Assembly: GCA_903939515.1 (NCBI GenBank)
Contig: CAJAHH010000008.1
Location: 1-64,000 of the forward strand
Reading direction: 5' to 3'
Length of the DNA: 64,000 nt
Origin: an uncultured Verrucomicrobiota bacterium
GTDB lineage: Bacteria; Verrucomicrobiota; Verrucomicrobiia; Limisphaerales; UBA9464
Position numbers and translations under genes: made by a program. Shown one piece after another: positions 7,273 through 20,589 of the stretch (its first letter is position 1; the number at the start of each line of letters is the position of its first letter). The notes below the pieces were generated by a model. That model was given only the letters and a program-made list of their open reading frames with translations. It was not told the origin of the DNA and searched no databases.

Positions 7273-8976
7273 CTAGTTACCCCCGCTCAGGTTGACCTCT
7301 CCCGGATTCATGGCCTTCGGTGCCGAAGCCAAAAGTTGTTCAGCCAACTTGCTCAAACGCTGATTCTCTAGATCCAGACGCTCCAATTCGGTGGTGATGA
7401 AGAACACATCCCCGCGATCCATCTCTTTCTCGACGGAGGCGATGGCATTGTTGAGCCTTTTATCACCGATCATGTTCGCTGTTTCCTTCAGCGACGTGAT
7501 GCGGCTCCAAGCCGATTTGCGTTGACCGTGGGAGAGGGCGGTGCGGGCGAAGGTGAGCGTCTCCTTGGTCTCGGTATTGACCGCCTGAAGCATCTTGCCG
7601 TAAGCGTGGCTATTAAGCCCCGACTGTTCCTGAGCCTCCTCCAAGGGTATCTTGCTTGCCGCCACCTCTTCCAGGGTCTTGGTCAACTCCTCTAAGTTCG
7701 TTAAGGCCGAGCAGAGAATTATCTCCACCTCGGAGAAGCGCGGGTCGGATTTAACCCGTTGACCGAAATCGGCCCCCGAAATTTCGCCACCATTACCCCC
7801 CACCAAACACAACCGGACCACTAAACCACCATTCATCATCTTCCACGCTTCCTGGGTCGAAGGTGCTTCCGCCGCTTCGAGGTCGAGCCCCGAGACGCAC
7901 GCCAACAAGCGGGCACGATTCCCAAAGTCTTCGTCCACGACCAAAACAGTGTGTCGGGATCGAGATGGCTTGTCCGCTTCAGAAGGCGCTTCGATTCGAA
8001 CGAACTCCGTGTGCTCCCTGAGTGAGGATTCCAGGCTCAGGATCTCGTCGGGAAGAAGTTCCAGCACAATGCCCAACTGCCCGCCCTTACCTAGTGAAGA
8101 ACGTCCGCGTCCATGAATTGCCTTCAACCAGATCTCCCAAGGGGTTCCTGCTCCCTGCTGTCGTAAAGTGACTACCTCATCGGCGAGCGGAGCCAATTTA
8201 TCCGCTTCGGACCTCAACAACTTGTTGGAACCCTCTAACTCACGGATTCGGGTCGCATACTTGGCAATATTCTCAGTCATCTTAGCATCAGCACCACTCA
8301 CCGGGGCAGTCTGCAGAATGGCCTTCTGCAGGGATCGAACCTGAAACCAGAGCAACGCGAGCCCCATCACTCCGAGAACAACTCCCCCACAGGCCCCCAT
8401 CACCTTAATCTGGCTCGTCTCCTTAAAATCCTTGGTCGAATATTTGATCAGATCACGTTCAAGCACATTCAGTCTGGATTCCAAATCGTCGCGCGACCCC
8501 TTCAGACTAGCCCGAATTTTAGGCCGATCTTGATCACCATAGGGTTGGCGAAAATTGATAAAATCGGGCAAGAACCTCTCCTGGAAGCAAACTTCCAACT
8601 GTTGGAACGTTTTCAGATTGTCGGGCTTGAGTCCGGACTTGCCCAACAACTGCATACCGGCCGTCATGGACTCCCTCATACCAGCCAATCGCCGAGACAA
8701 ATCAGCAGGATAGGAGTCTGGATCGTCTGCGAGCAGCTTTCCCAAAAACTTCAGTTCTATTCGAACCTGCTCAGCGCCGTCCCGGGCACTTGAGTGCTTG
8801 TTGAACACTTCAGCGGGCTTGGAGCCTAGGGCAATTTCCAGGATCAACCCTAGGACTGCGATGCTAACGATCGCTACAACCGAGGTAAACCACGCCTGAC
8901 GAAGGTTTGTTTGAACCGATGTATCAGACATGAGAAACGGCCGCGCTAGGCCCAGACTTAGGCCTTCCTCGAACAT
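7273..8976 (-). CDS. Membrane sensor-like protein with degenerate receiver and Hpt domains
   Basis: The protein is 567 residues from the ATG at 8976, which has a GAGGAA-like ribosome site; an internal ATG at 8931 would remove 15 residues. Two membrane segments (about 30-50 and 193-212) enclose an extracytoplasmic helical domain. A coiled coil follows (about 235-275). Residues 343-445 look like a response-regulator receiver (HTVLVVDEDFGNRARLLACV), but the phosphoacceptor position reads RLCLVGGNGG with no Asp. Residues about 470-550 look like an Hpt domain, but the normal His-x-Leu-Lys is ITSLKETANMIG, with Thr in place of His. No kinase domain is present. It therefore looks like a phosphotransfer scaffold that has lost chemistry, perhaps a structural or binding module. 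It lies upstream in neither a two-component operon nor beside a kinase. Confidence 0.75.
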   Translation of the reverse strand: MFEEGLSLGLARPFLMSDTSVQTNLRQAWFTSVVAIVSIAVLGLILEIALGSKPAEVFNKHSSARDGAEQVRIELKFLGKLLADDPDSYPADLSRRLAGMRESMTAGMQLLGKSGLKPDNLKTFQQLEVCFQERFLPDFINFRQPYGDQDRPKIRASLKGSRDDLESRLNVLERDLIKYSTKDFKETSQIKVMGACGGVVLGVMGLALLWFQVRSLQKAILQTAPVSGADAKMTENIAKYATRIRELEGSNKLLRSEADKLAPLADEVVTLRQQGAGTPWEIWLKAIHGRGRSSLGKGGQLGIVLELLPDEILSLESSLREHTEFVRIEAPSEADKPSRSRHTVLVVDEDFGNRARLLACVSGLDLEAAEAPSTQEAWKMMNGGLVVRLCLVGGNGGEISGADFGQRVKSDPRFSEVEIILCSALTNLEELTKTLEEVAASKIPLEEAQEQSGLNSHAYGKMLQAVNTETKETLTFARTALSHGQRKSAWSRITSLKETANMIGDKRLNNAIASVEKEMDRGDVFFITTELERLDLENQRLSKLAEQLLASAPKAMNPGEVNLSGGN

Positions 8977-9004
8977 CGGAATAATTCCTCAGCAACTTAA
9001 GCGC

Positions 9005-10621
9005 TCACTCCTCGCGACACACTCGCGTGTCCACCTGGGTCCAACGCAGATCAGATTCGGGGAAGTCCCGATTGCAATGAAGTCCGCGACTTTCGGTCCG
9101 CTGCAAAGCACTGGCCACAATAATTTCCGCCACGGTGGCCAAGTTTCTCAACTCGAGCAAATCGGCCGTAACGATGAAATCCCAGTAATACTCTCGAATC
9201 TCTTCCTGAAGATTGGCCAATCGTTTCTGTGCCCGCCGGAGACGCTTAGTGGTGCGGACAATGCCCACATAATCCCACATTAACCGACGGATCTCGTCCC
9301 AATTATGTGAAACGACAACCATTTCGTCAGGGTCTGTCGCCCGACCCGTCTGCCAAGGCGGGATCGCTATAGACCCACCGCTTCCCGGCAATGTGAGGAC
9401 CCGCTGGGCAGCTCGGTGCGAACAAACCAAGGCCTCCAGCAATGAATTGCTCGCCAGTCGATTGGCTCCGTGGAGGCCAGTGCAGGCCACTTCGCCCACA
9501 GCAAACAGTCCGTCCAGAGAAGTCTGCCCATCCAAATCGGTAGCCACCCCTCCGCACTGATAGTGGGCCGCCGGAACGACTGGAATCCAGTCCTTGGTCA
9601 TGTCGATACCGAACTCAAGGCATCGAGCATGAATCGTGGGAAAATGACTCAGGATGAATTCACGCGATCGGTGGGTGATGTCCAGATACACGCAGTCGGC
9701 TCCGGTTCGTTTCATCTCCGAGTCGATAGCTCGAGCCACGATGTCCCGAGGCGCCAGTTCCAGTCGGGCATCATAGCGCTGCATGAAACGCTCACCTCCC
9801 GGGGTGCGCAACACACCTCCCTCGCCTCGGACTGCTTCCGAGATCAGAAAGGACTTAGCCTGCGGATGGAAGAGGCAGGTGGGGTGAAACTGGATGAACT
9901 CCATGTTCAGGATGGGAACCCCTGCTCGATAGGCCATCGCTATGCCATCCCCGGTGGCGATGTCTGGGTTGGTGGTGTAGAGATAAACTTTGCCACACCC
10001 CCCGGTTGCCAGCAGCACCGCGGGCGACTGAAACACATCAACCCGCCCCTCGGGATTGTTGAGCACATAGACTCCGATGCACCGGTTGGGGCCAGCCAAC
10101 CCCAGTTTGGCCGTGGTGATCAGGTCGATCACCAGATGGTTTTCAAACACGGTGATCGCTGGACTGGCGGCCACCGCGGCAAGGAGGGCCCGCTCGATCT
10201 CACGGCCCGTAGCATCGGCAGCGTGCAGGATCCGCCGCTTAGAATGCCCTCCTTCTTTGGTGAGGTCCAATTCGCGGCGGCCACCTCCACCTGGAATGTC
10301 TCGTTCGCTGAACTGCGCCCCCAACCGCATTAACTCGGCAATACGCTCAGGGCCTTCTTGAACAATGGTTCGCACCGCGGACTCACGGCACAAACCCGCC
10401 CCCGCCTCAAGCGTGTCTTGGACATGCATCTCGAAGCTGTCCTCTCGGCTCGTGACCGCCGCAATACCGCCCTGCGCCCAGTTTGTATTGGAATCGGCGC
10501 GATTCTTCTTGGTGATGATGGCCACCTTACCTCGGTGGGCCACCTCAAGAGCGTAGGTCAGCCCGGCCACACCGCTCCCGAGAACGATGAAGTCGAATGA
10601 ATGGGTCTGGGCTGAAGACAT
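9005..10621 (-). CDS. nadB: L-aspartate oxidase
   Basis: NadB oxidises L-aspartate to iminoaspartate with FAD, the first step of NAD synthesis from aspartate. The 538-residue length fits. The FAD site is at the start (FIVLGSGVAGLTYALEVAHR), followed by the family block NTNWAQGGIAAVTSRED. Near the middle are FIQFHPTCLFHPQA and SEAVRGEGGVLR, which hold active-site residues. HGANRLASNSLLEALVCSHR and the C-terminal helical domain complete the protein. nadA and nadC are not adjacent. The next gene on the same strand, a sugar dehydrogenase-like protein, ends five bases upstream of this start, so the two may be cotranscribed. Confidence 0.97.
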   Translation of the reverse strand: MSSAQTHSFDFIVLGSGVAGLTYALEVAHRGKVAIITKKNRADSNTNWAQGGIAAVTSREDSFEMHVQDTLEAGAGLCRESAVRTIVQEGPERIAELMRLGAQFSERDIPGGGGRRELDLTKEGGHSKRRILHAADATGREIERALLAAVAASPAITVFENHLVIDLITTAKLGLAGPNRCIGVYVLNNPEGRVDVFQSPAVLLATGGCGKVYLYTTNPDIATGDGIAMAYRAGVPILNMEFIQFHPTCLFHPQAKSFLISEAVRGEGGVLRTPGGERFMQRYDARLELAPRDIVARAIDSEMKRTGADCVYLDITHRSREFILSHFPTIHARCLEFGIDMTKDWIPVVPAAHYQCGGVATDLDGQTSLDGLFAVGEVACTGLHGANRLASNSLLEALVCSHRAAQRVLTLPGSGGSIAIPPWQTGRATDPDEMVVVSHNWDEIRRLMWDYVGIVRTTKRLRRAQKRLANLQEEIREYYWDFIVTADLLELRNLATVAEIIVASALQRTESRGLHCNRDFPESDLRWTQVDTRVCREE

Positions 10622-10626
10622 CAGAC

Positions 10627-12234
10627 CTAGGAACCACTCGAACCGTGATACTCAATCCGAACAATTTTCGTGTCCGAATTGTTGCCCCAGTCCTTGCCGT
10701 ACTCGATGAGATAGAGACAACCATCGGCACCCAATTCCAAGTCCATGGGCCGCTTGAAGGTCGTCGCAGGCATGAAGCGTTCCATCATCCACTTGCCGTC
10801 GGCAGTCTTGGCGATGTTATCGTTCTCATCCAACTTCACAGCGATGATCCAGTTTCGGGACCATTCATAGATGAAGAGTGTGTGATCGAACTGTTTGGGT
10901 AACCGATGCGCTGATGGGTTCTTCGGATCGTAGTAATAGACCGGTCCGGCCATGGCGGTCCGCCCCCCAGAGCCGACCGCCGGAAAACGAGTCGAAGCCG
11001 ACGCCGGATAATAGATAAACGCCGGTTGCGCAGGGGGGAGGTCTTGGATGCCCGTGTTGTTAGGCGATGTGTTCTTGGGGTGCTCCGGGTCAAACACTAT
11101 TCCCTTCGGATCCCAGGCCTCCGGCTTCGTCGGCAATTCAGGAAGATTATTGGTCTCGCCCTTCTTTTTCATCTCCTCGATCTTCTTGCGGACCTGGTCA
11201 TAGGCTTGACGGGCGTCGGTGCCGCGTTGGCGATCGACAAAGTTCACCTTCGTGTAAGCTCGGTTGTCTCCGACGAACAGGGGCCAACCGAAAAATCCGG
11301 GCTTGCGAGCCTGATTCACTTCATCGAAACCAGCGGATCCACGCTTCGCATCGGCATGTCCGGAGTCTGGCCCAACTTCTCCCCAATAAAGATATCCTGT
11401 CTTGCGGTCCACCGAGACGCGGAACGGATTTCGATTACCCATCACATAAACCTCTGGGCGAGTGCCGGCAGTGCCGGGTTTGAAGAGGTTCCCTTTAGGG
11501 ATGTCGTAGCCGCCTTGCGGGCGAGGTTTAATTCGAAGCACCTTGCCGACCAAAGAATTTGCATTCGCGGCACTTCGCTGACCATCCCAAGGGTAACGGC
11601 CAACACGCTCATCGTGCGGAGAGAACCCATCGGAGTCGAACGGGTTGGTGTTGTCACCAATCGACATGTAGAGGTTACCCGCGGAGTCGAAAGTCAACGA
11701 TCCACCGACATGGCAGCACTGTTCCCGCTGGGTCTCGACATCAATGATGGGTGTCTCGGAGGCAAGATCCAGTTGATCGCCCTTCACAGTAAAACGAGCA
11801 ACCCGAATGATGCCCACCTTTCCCTGAGAGTTGGTGGTGGTCTCGGGTAGAGAGCGGTTCACGTAGATCCATTGATTCTTGGCAAACGCCGGATCCAAGG
11901 TGATGCCCAGCGCGCCGTCTTCAAGGCCGGTGAACGTTGCCAACTTTGCGGCAACCACGGTGGATTTGGTGTCGGGCTTCCAGAGCTTAACAACACCTGC
12001 TCGTTCAACCCAGAACACGCGCCCATCCGGTGCCACCGTGAGTTCCATGGGATCGACAATAGTGTCTTTTCGGACCCCATCCACCAAGGCATCCTCATCC
12101 AGAATTGCTTTTTTGAATGACGATTCCGGAGGCATCCAAGTTGAAGAAGAAGGTCCGGATCCAACTGGCGATTGGGCCAGAATCGGGCTTACCAGCGCTA
12201 AGGCCAGTGCGGCGCAGAAACCGAAGGTGCTCAT
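10627..12234 (-). CDS. PQQ-dependent sugar dehydrogenase-like secreted beta-propeller
   Basis: I place the start at the ATG at 12234, which begins a signal peptide (MSTFGFCAALALALVSPILA), rather than at an earlier in-frame start at 12381. The product of about 535 residues is a glucose/sorbosone dehydrogenase-type beta-propeller. Supporting blocks are PMELTVAPDGRVFWVERAG, GLEDGALGITLDPAF, CCHVGGSLTFDSAGNLYMSI and PEVYVMGNRNPFRVSVD. The last of these holds conserved Asn-Arg-Asn residues of the family. The C-terminal part (LELGADGCLYLIEYGKDW) is also typical of large propellers found in Verrucomicrobia and Planctomycetes. Whether it binds PQQ, and which sugar it oxidises, is not visible. Confidence 0.85.
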   Translation of the reverse strand: MSTFGFCAALALALVSPILAQSPVGSGPSSSTWMPPESSFKKAILDEDALVDGVRKDTIVDPMELTVAPDGRVFWVERAGVVKLWKPDTKSTVVAAKLATFTGLEDGALGITLDPAFAKNQWIYVNRSLPETTTNSQGKVGIIRVARFTVKGDQLDLASETPIIDVETQREQCCHVGGSLTFDSAGNLYMSIGDNTNPFDSDGFSPHDERVGRYPWDGQRSAANANSLVGKVLRIKPRPQGGYDIPKGNLFKPGTAGTRPEVYVMGNRNPFRVSVDRKTGYLYWGEVGPDSGHADAKRGSAGFDEVNQARKPGFFGWPLFVGDNRAYTKVNFVDRQRGTDARQAYDQVRKKIEEMKKKGETNNLPELPTKPEAWDPKGIVFDPEHPKNTSPNNTGIQDLPPAQPAFIYYPASASTRFPAVGSGGRTAMAGPVYYYDPKNPSAHRLPKQFDHTLFIYEWSRNWIIAVKLDENDNIAKTADGKWMMERFMPATTFKRPMDLELGADGCLYLIEYGKDWGNNSDTKIVRIEYHGSSGS

Positions 12235-12629
12235 GCACCAAATCCGAGCGGAATTGGTCTCAACAATCAAACCTGATTTGGAAAAGATCGACGGAGATTG
12301 AAAATCGAGGGTCGAGGAAAGGGCTTTCGCTGAAAGCCGCGTCTCTTGTGTCAGTGACGGTGTGAAAACCACTAAGCCCAAAAACTCAACGGATCATCGA
12401 GCCGGTCTGAGCTTATCGGTTGCCCCAAACGAATTCCGATCAACTCTGGTGGACCCCGGAAGTATTTAGCCTCATCTGGAAGAAGAAAGAAACGCGGGCG
12501 CTCATCCTGGAAGGCAACGGATTCAAGGATCCGTCAAAACTTCGGGTTCCAAACCGGCAACTTTCCGTGGATTCCGGAACGCTGCTAAAACTGTTGGACT
12601 ATTCCTCGACAAGTCCATGACTTCGATTA
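12235..12629. other. Intergenic gap without a recognised gene
   Basis: The gap separates two minus-strand genes. It has a short plus-strand open frame of 66 codons at 12420-12620 that I do not recognise and that shows no ribosome site or family motif. I see no RNA gene, repeat or clear terminator. It probably carries the promoter for the downstream propeller gene. Confidence 0.5.
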
Positions 12630-14027
12630 TCAGGGAGGGCCGAGAATGTTCGTTTCCAAGAGGCGCAACCGGTCGGCAGCACCCTGAACCAAGACCCGAA
12701 TCCGAGGATCCACGTCTCCCCGTCGGGCCAAGTTGCCAGTGCTACTGCGTTCCCTCTGGTAAGGATCCAGGATCTCTTGAAGGCGGCGGACCTGTTCAAA
12801 GCGAACCCGCATCTCAGGCTCTGTACCGCCGCCGCCCTGGCGTGAGAAATATCGGAATCCCAAATTAGAAAGATACCGCAATTGGGTGGTTTTCCGTTCG
12901 AGCACCGGCATCTGAGAGGCTAAAGGCCATTGCTCAATTGTCTCAGAAAGACGCAGAACTCGCCTGCCTAACGGAGAGTTCGTGGACCTTGCAACCTCGA
13001 CCGTCTCTTGAAGGATAGCTCGCAAATGCCGATCGAGAGTCTCTGTTGTAATGAAGCGAGACGCATTCTGGGCGTAGAAAGCGACAGAGGTCACCGCCCA
13101 CCATTTCTCAACATCCAGCAAACTCTGAAATTCAGCAGGATAAGTCTTCAGAAGAGCGGTCTGCCAGTTCAAGGAACGATTGAAGGCGAAAACCAACGCA
13201 CCCAAAGAACCAGAACCTCCCCCTTTCGACCGAAGATGATGAACGAACAACGCAGCAGAACCCTGAAATAATTGAAATTGGTTGGTGTCGTTCACCATCG
13301 CATCGGTCGGAAACGCCAATGCATCAAATCCCAAAGGCGAACGCCCTACCGTTTTGGCTGCAATGGCCACCAAAGGATCCATGGAACGGTTAGAATCCTT
13401 AAATTCACGGTTCAATTGCGGAACCAATTCCCTACTCGATTCCCCGATGAGCAAGGTCGTGACCCCTTCAGACAACCACAGCGGAATAGGATTCAATTGC
13501 CCCCCATTTCCTCGATTGGCGATTTCTAAGAGTAGGACCTCCACAGTCGTTCGGACCAGCAATGTCCAATGCACTCGATCCTGAATCTCCAAAGTATAGC
13601 GCCACCCATCGGAAAATTGAGTGGCAACAATAGTTGAAGGAGGGCGCCTTTTATCGGCCGGGAAAAGCCGAACCACGATCGAACCGTTGAAGCGATCTTC
13701 GATCTTTAGAATCCGAAGCACCTCTGATTTGATTCTCTCGCAGGCTACAGAAATGATTGGGGGGCTGAGGGTCGCCACCCCCTGAGAGTCCAAGGGACGC
13801 AAAGGGGTGAAAGCAACCGATCGCTGAGAACCCAAAGGAATTAGAATCGGATTCGGCGCTCTTTCATCCGAGGCAGAAGCTTCGCCTAAAACCAAAAACT
13901 GGCCCGATCTACTTCGAGTCGGCACGCTCTTGGGCCGACGCGAAATCGAACCTACTTGGGCTTCGGCACCCCAATTGCCCGCAAATAGGAGCCAGAGAAA
14001 TGGAATGACACCGAAGAATCTCCTCAT
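12630..14027 (-). CDS. Secreted peptidase-MA-like protein lacking the HExxH motif
   Basis: The ATG at 14027 starts a signal peptide (MRRFFGVIPFLWLLFAGNWG), so I prefer it over the in-frame start at 14135. The mature part of about 440 residues has the layout of the peptidase-MA (gluzincin) family. A helix in the centre reads LLVRTTVEVLLLEIANRGNG where the zinc motif HExxH is expected, and it is followed by IPLWLSEGVTTLL, which matches the family's P-x-W-(L/F)-x-E-G block. The metal-binding His residues are absent, so it is probably not an active metallopeptidase. The C-terminal 120 residues are helical. Its neighbour, after 25 bases, is the FmdB-type protein gene. The function is unknown. Confidence 0.65.
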   Translation of the reverse strand: MRRFFGVIPFLWLLFAGNWGAEAQVGSISRRPKSVPTRSRSGQFLVLGEASASDERAPNPILIPLGSQRSVAFTPLRPLDSQGVATLSPPIISVACERIKSEVLRILKIEDRFNGSIVVRLFPADKRRPPSTIVATQFSDGWRYTLEIQDRVHWTLLVRTTVEVLLLEIANRGNGGQLNPIPLWLSEGVTTLLIGESSRELVPQLNREFKDSNRSMDPLVAIAAKTVGRSPLGFDALAFPTDAMVNDTNQFQLFQGSAALFVHHLRSKGGGSGSLGALVFAFNRSLNWQTALLKTYPAEFQSLLDVEKWWAVTSVAFYAQNASRFITTETLDRHLRAILQETVEVARSTNSPLGRRVLRLSETIEQWPLASQMPVLERKTTQLRYLSNLGFRYFSRQGGGGTEPEMRVRFEQVRRLQEILDPYQRERSSTGNLARRGDVDPRIRVLVQGAADRLRLLETNILGPP

Positions 14028-14052
14028 GAATTCAACGGTTTGCGAACACCCC

Positions 14053-14364
14053 TCAGGTAGAGGGTGATTTCGGGGCCGGAGATGGAGTCGGAGATTGTGT
14101 TGGCTTGGCTGCCGCAGCTCCGGAACTAGAATCACTTGCAGCCGAGGACTTATAACCAGAGCTGCGATAGTCGGTAATATAAAACCCGGAACCTTTAAAG
14201 ATCAGGCCGGAACCTCCGCCAACTCCGCGTTTAACCTTACCTTTGCCCCATTTTTTCTGAGGACACTTGTCTTTGGGGCATTCAGTCAGCGGCGCATCGC
14301 TCATTCGCTGTGACACGTCGAACTGCCCTTTGCACTTCACACAAACGTATTCGTAGGTTGGCAT
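14053..14364 (-). CDS. FmdB/CxxC-type zinc ribbon regulatory-like protein
   Basis: The 103-residue protein begins MPTYEYVCVKCKGQFDV, the hallmark of the FmdB family of small putative regulators. It has a first CxxC (VCVKC) and a second pair in ECPKDKCPQKK, which together could hold one zinc. A glycine-rich middle (RGVGGGSGLIFKGSGFYIT) is typical and often precedes a disordered Ser/Ala/Pro-rich tail, which is present here over the last 35 residues. The original members were described next to formamidase genes, but most homologues have no known role. A promoter is likely in the 14365-14530 gap, which contains a 13-base near-perfect direct repeat (14435-14447 and 14449-14461). Confidence 0.88.
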   Translation of the reverse strand: MPTYEYVCVKCKGQFDVSQRMSDAPLTECPKDKCPQKKWGKGKVKRGVGGGSGLIFKGSGFYITDYRSSGYKSSAASDSSSGAAAAKPTQSPTPSPAPKSPST

Positions 14365-14434
14365 AGCTCAATTCAATCCAAGTAATCGTCGGCCGGTTGA
14401 AACCTGATGCGGTATCAGAAACCAATCGAGTACC

Positions 14435-14461
14435 ATGATTTTTACACGATGATTTTTGCAC
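14435..14461. repeat. Short tandem direct repeat upstream of the FmdB-type gene
   Basis: The unit atgatttttacac at 14435-14447 recurs as atgatttttgcac at 14449-14461, one mismatch, period 14. The position, between the rRNA terminator and the zinc ribbon gene start at 14364, would suit a binding site for a regulator of that gene, but this is inference. Confidence 0.45.
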
Positions 14462-14531
14462 CAAAATTTGTTTCAACCCACTACAGAATCATTCCAATCA
14501 GAATTAATCTAAGTCAGATCTCATCAGACAC

Positions 14532-14562
14532 GAAAAAAGCCGGACTCTTGAGGAGTCCGGCT
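14532..14562 (-). terminator. Intrinsic terminator of the rRNA operon
   Basis: A perfect 10-bp stem (agccggactc, 14538-14547, with gagtccggct, 14553-14562) has a five-base loop. On the minus strand it is followed by a run of T (aaaaaa on the plus strand at 14533-14538). It lies about ten bases after the 5S gene. Confidence 0.92.
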
Positions 14563-14571
14563 TAGGAAAGG

Positions 14572-14687
14572 TTCGGCGGCTACCTACTCTCGCGCAAGCT
14601 ATACAAGCACTACCATCGGCAATGCGGTGTTTGACGGCCGAGTTCGGGATGGGATCGGGTCGGGCCACCGCTTTATGGCCACCGTAA
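14572..14687 (-). rRNA. rrf: 5S ribosomal RNA
   Basis: The complement begins TACGGTGGCCATAAAGCGG and contains CCCGATCCCATCCCGAACTC, the conserved loop A/B region of 5S rRNA. It ends near GAGAGTAGGTAGCCGCCG. The first and last bases are estimated to within a few positions from base pairing of the ends (ACGGTGGC-type 5' arm with the GCCGCCGAACC end). Confidence 0.93.
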
Positions 14688-14720
14688 AAATTTTAAGAGA
14701 ACAAGTCTGCTTGGTTCTCT

Positions 14721-17760
<3,040 letters not shown>

Positions 17761-17767
<7 letters not shown>

Positions 17768-17776
17768 AAAGAACTC
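17761..17776 (-). promoter_or_regulatory. boxA-like antitermination motif before 23S
   Basis: On the minus strand the sequence is GAGTTCTTTGAAAACT, which matches the boxA-like motif (GTTCTTTGAAAACT) found in many bacterial rRNA leaders and spacers. Part of it is also one arm of the 23S processing stem. Confidence 0.6.
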
Positions 17777-17828
17777 AAGAATTTGTACCCATTGAAGTGC
17801 ACAAATTCAAAATTCGTATTTTTTGCTT

Positions 17829-17905
17829 TGGTGGGCCTGACTGGACTCGAACCAGTGACCCTGCGCTTATCAAGCGCATGCTCTAACCAACTGAGCTACA
17901 GGCCC
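17829..17905 (-). tRNA. tRNA-Ile (anticodon GAT)
   Basis: The complement starts GGGCCTGTAGCTCAGTTGG and folds into a full cloverleaf. The anticodon loop TTGATAA is closed by TGCGC/GCGCA, the T-arm has CTGGTTCGAGTCCAG, and the acceptor stem GGGCCTG pairs with CAGGCCC. The CCA end is encoded. It lies in the spacer between the tRNA-Ala gene and 23S. Confidence 0.98.
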
Positions 17906-17990
17906 TTTAAGATTATCCATTAACTAACCTCCAGATTACCTGGACAGTCAAACGTTGGATCTAGGTCACTGCTGATGTTGGAGCTGGGGA

Positions 17991-18066
17991 TGGTGGAGCT
18001 GGGGAGAATTGAACTCCCGACCTTTAGCTTGCAAAGCTACCGCTCTACCAACTGAGCTACAACCCC
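17991..18066 (-). tRNA. tRNA-Ala (anticodon TGC)
   Basis: The complement starts GGGGTTGTAGCTCAGTTGG and folds into a cloverleaf with anticodon loop TTTGCAA, T-arm GGGAGTTCAATTCTCCC and an encoded CCA. The acceptor stem has a G3-U70 pair, the identity element for alanyl-tRNA synthetase. The anticodon stem (GTAGC with GCTAA) ends in a G-A mismatch at its outer pair. It is the first tRNA after 16S, whereas most bacteria place tRNA-Ile first. Confidence 0.97.
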
Positions 18067-18170
18067 AAGGTTTCCATTCAGCCAGAAATTAATTTCAGCT
18101 AGACTTACCTTATTATTGGCCATAGCTGCTCTCAGGCAGAACCAAAGCAAATTATAAAAGAACCACTGAG

Positions 18171-19950
<1,780 letters not shown>

Positions 19951-20589
19951 TTCAATGAACTCAGCGAATTGTCACTTTCGCTCCGAGCTTTTTAACACGA
20001 GTTTTACCTCGTATTAAAGTTTTATAACTCAGAATACCAACCTTTCGGTTGAAAACCACCCTTTCAGGCGACGAAAAATGTGATTGAAGATTATTTCAGC
20101 TTCAATCCGATCCGGCTGATGAACTCAGCGGCTTTTAACCGCGTTGTTCGTAAGAACGAGTACAGTTAAGCCTAGGACCTTCAGACTGACAACACCTTTC
20201 TGGTGAAATTTTTGAAACTGATCAGGAACAGGCTGTTTCATTGGGGTTTTGCTCCACAATCTTTGGAAGATATTTTCACGACGCTGCCTAGGGACACCCG
20301 TTTCCCGATTCGATTCCCCCGCTGAAACAGCGATGGAACCATAAAAAACGACCACTGATCAGGTGTTGGAGATGCGGTTTTAATGGGGGTTTTCGTGTTT
20401 TTGTCTATCTGAGACGGGTTTTTGGGGTCTGAGAAGGCCCTCCTGTTATTCGTCATGAGCGCTGCGCCAGATTGATTTCGAGCGCCCGGGAGAGTGACTG
20501 AGGCCCGCTGGATTCCCCTGGGGATCTAGGATTTTCCGGAACGTCTCGATCTGCTTTATCTAACCATCGAGTTCGCTGTAGAGTGCGCC

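Noticed and set aside
12420-12620. 66-codon open frame in the 12235-12629 gap
   Set aside because: No ribosome site, motif or recognised relative; length is expected by chance.
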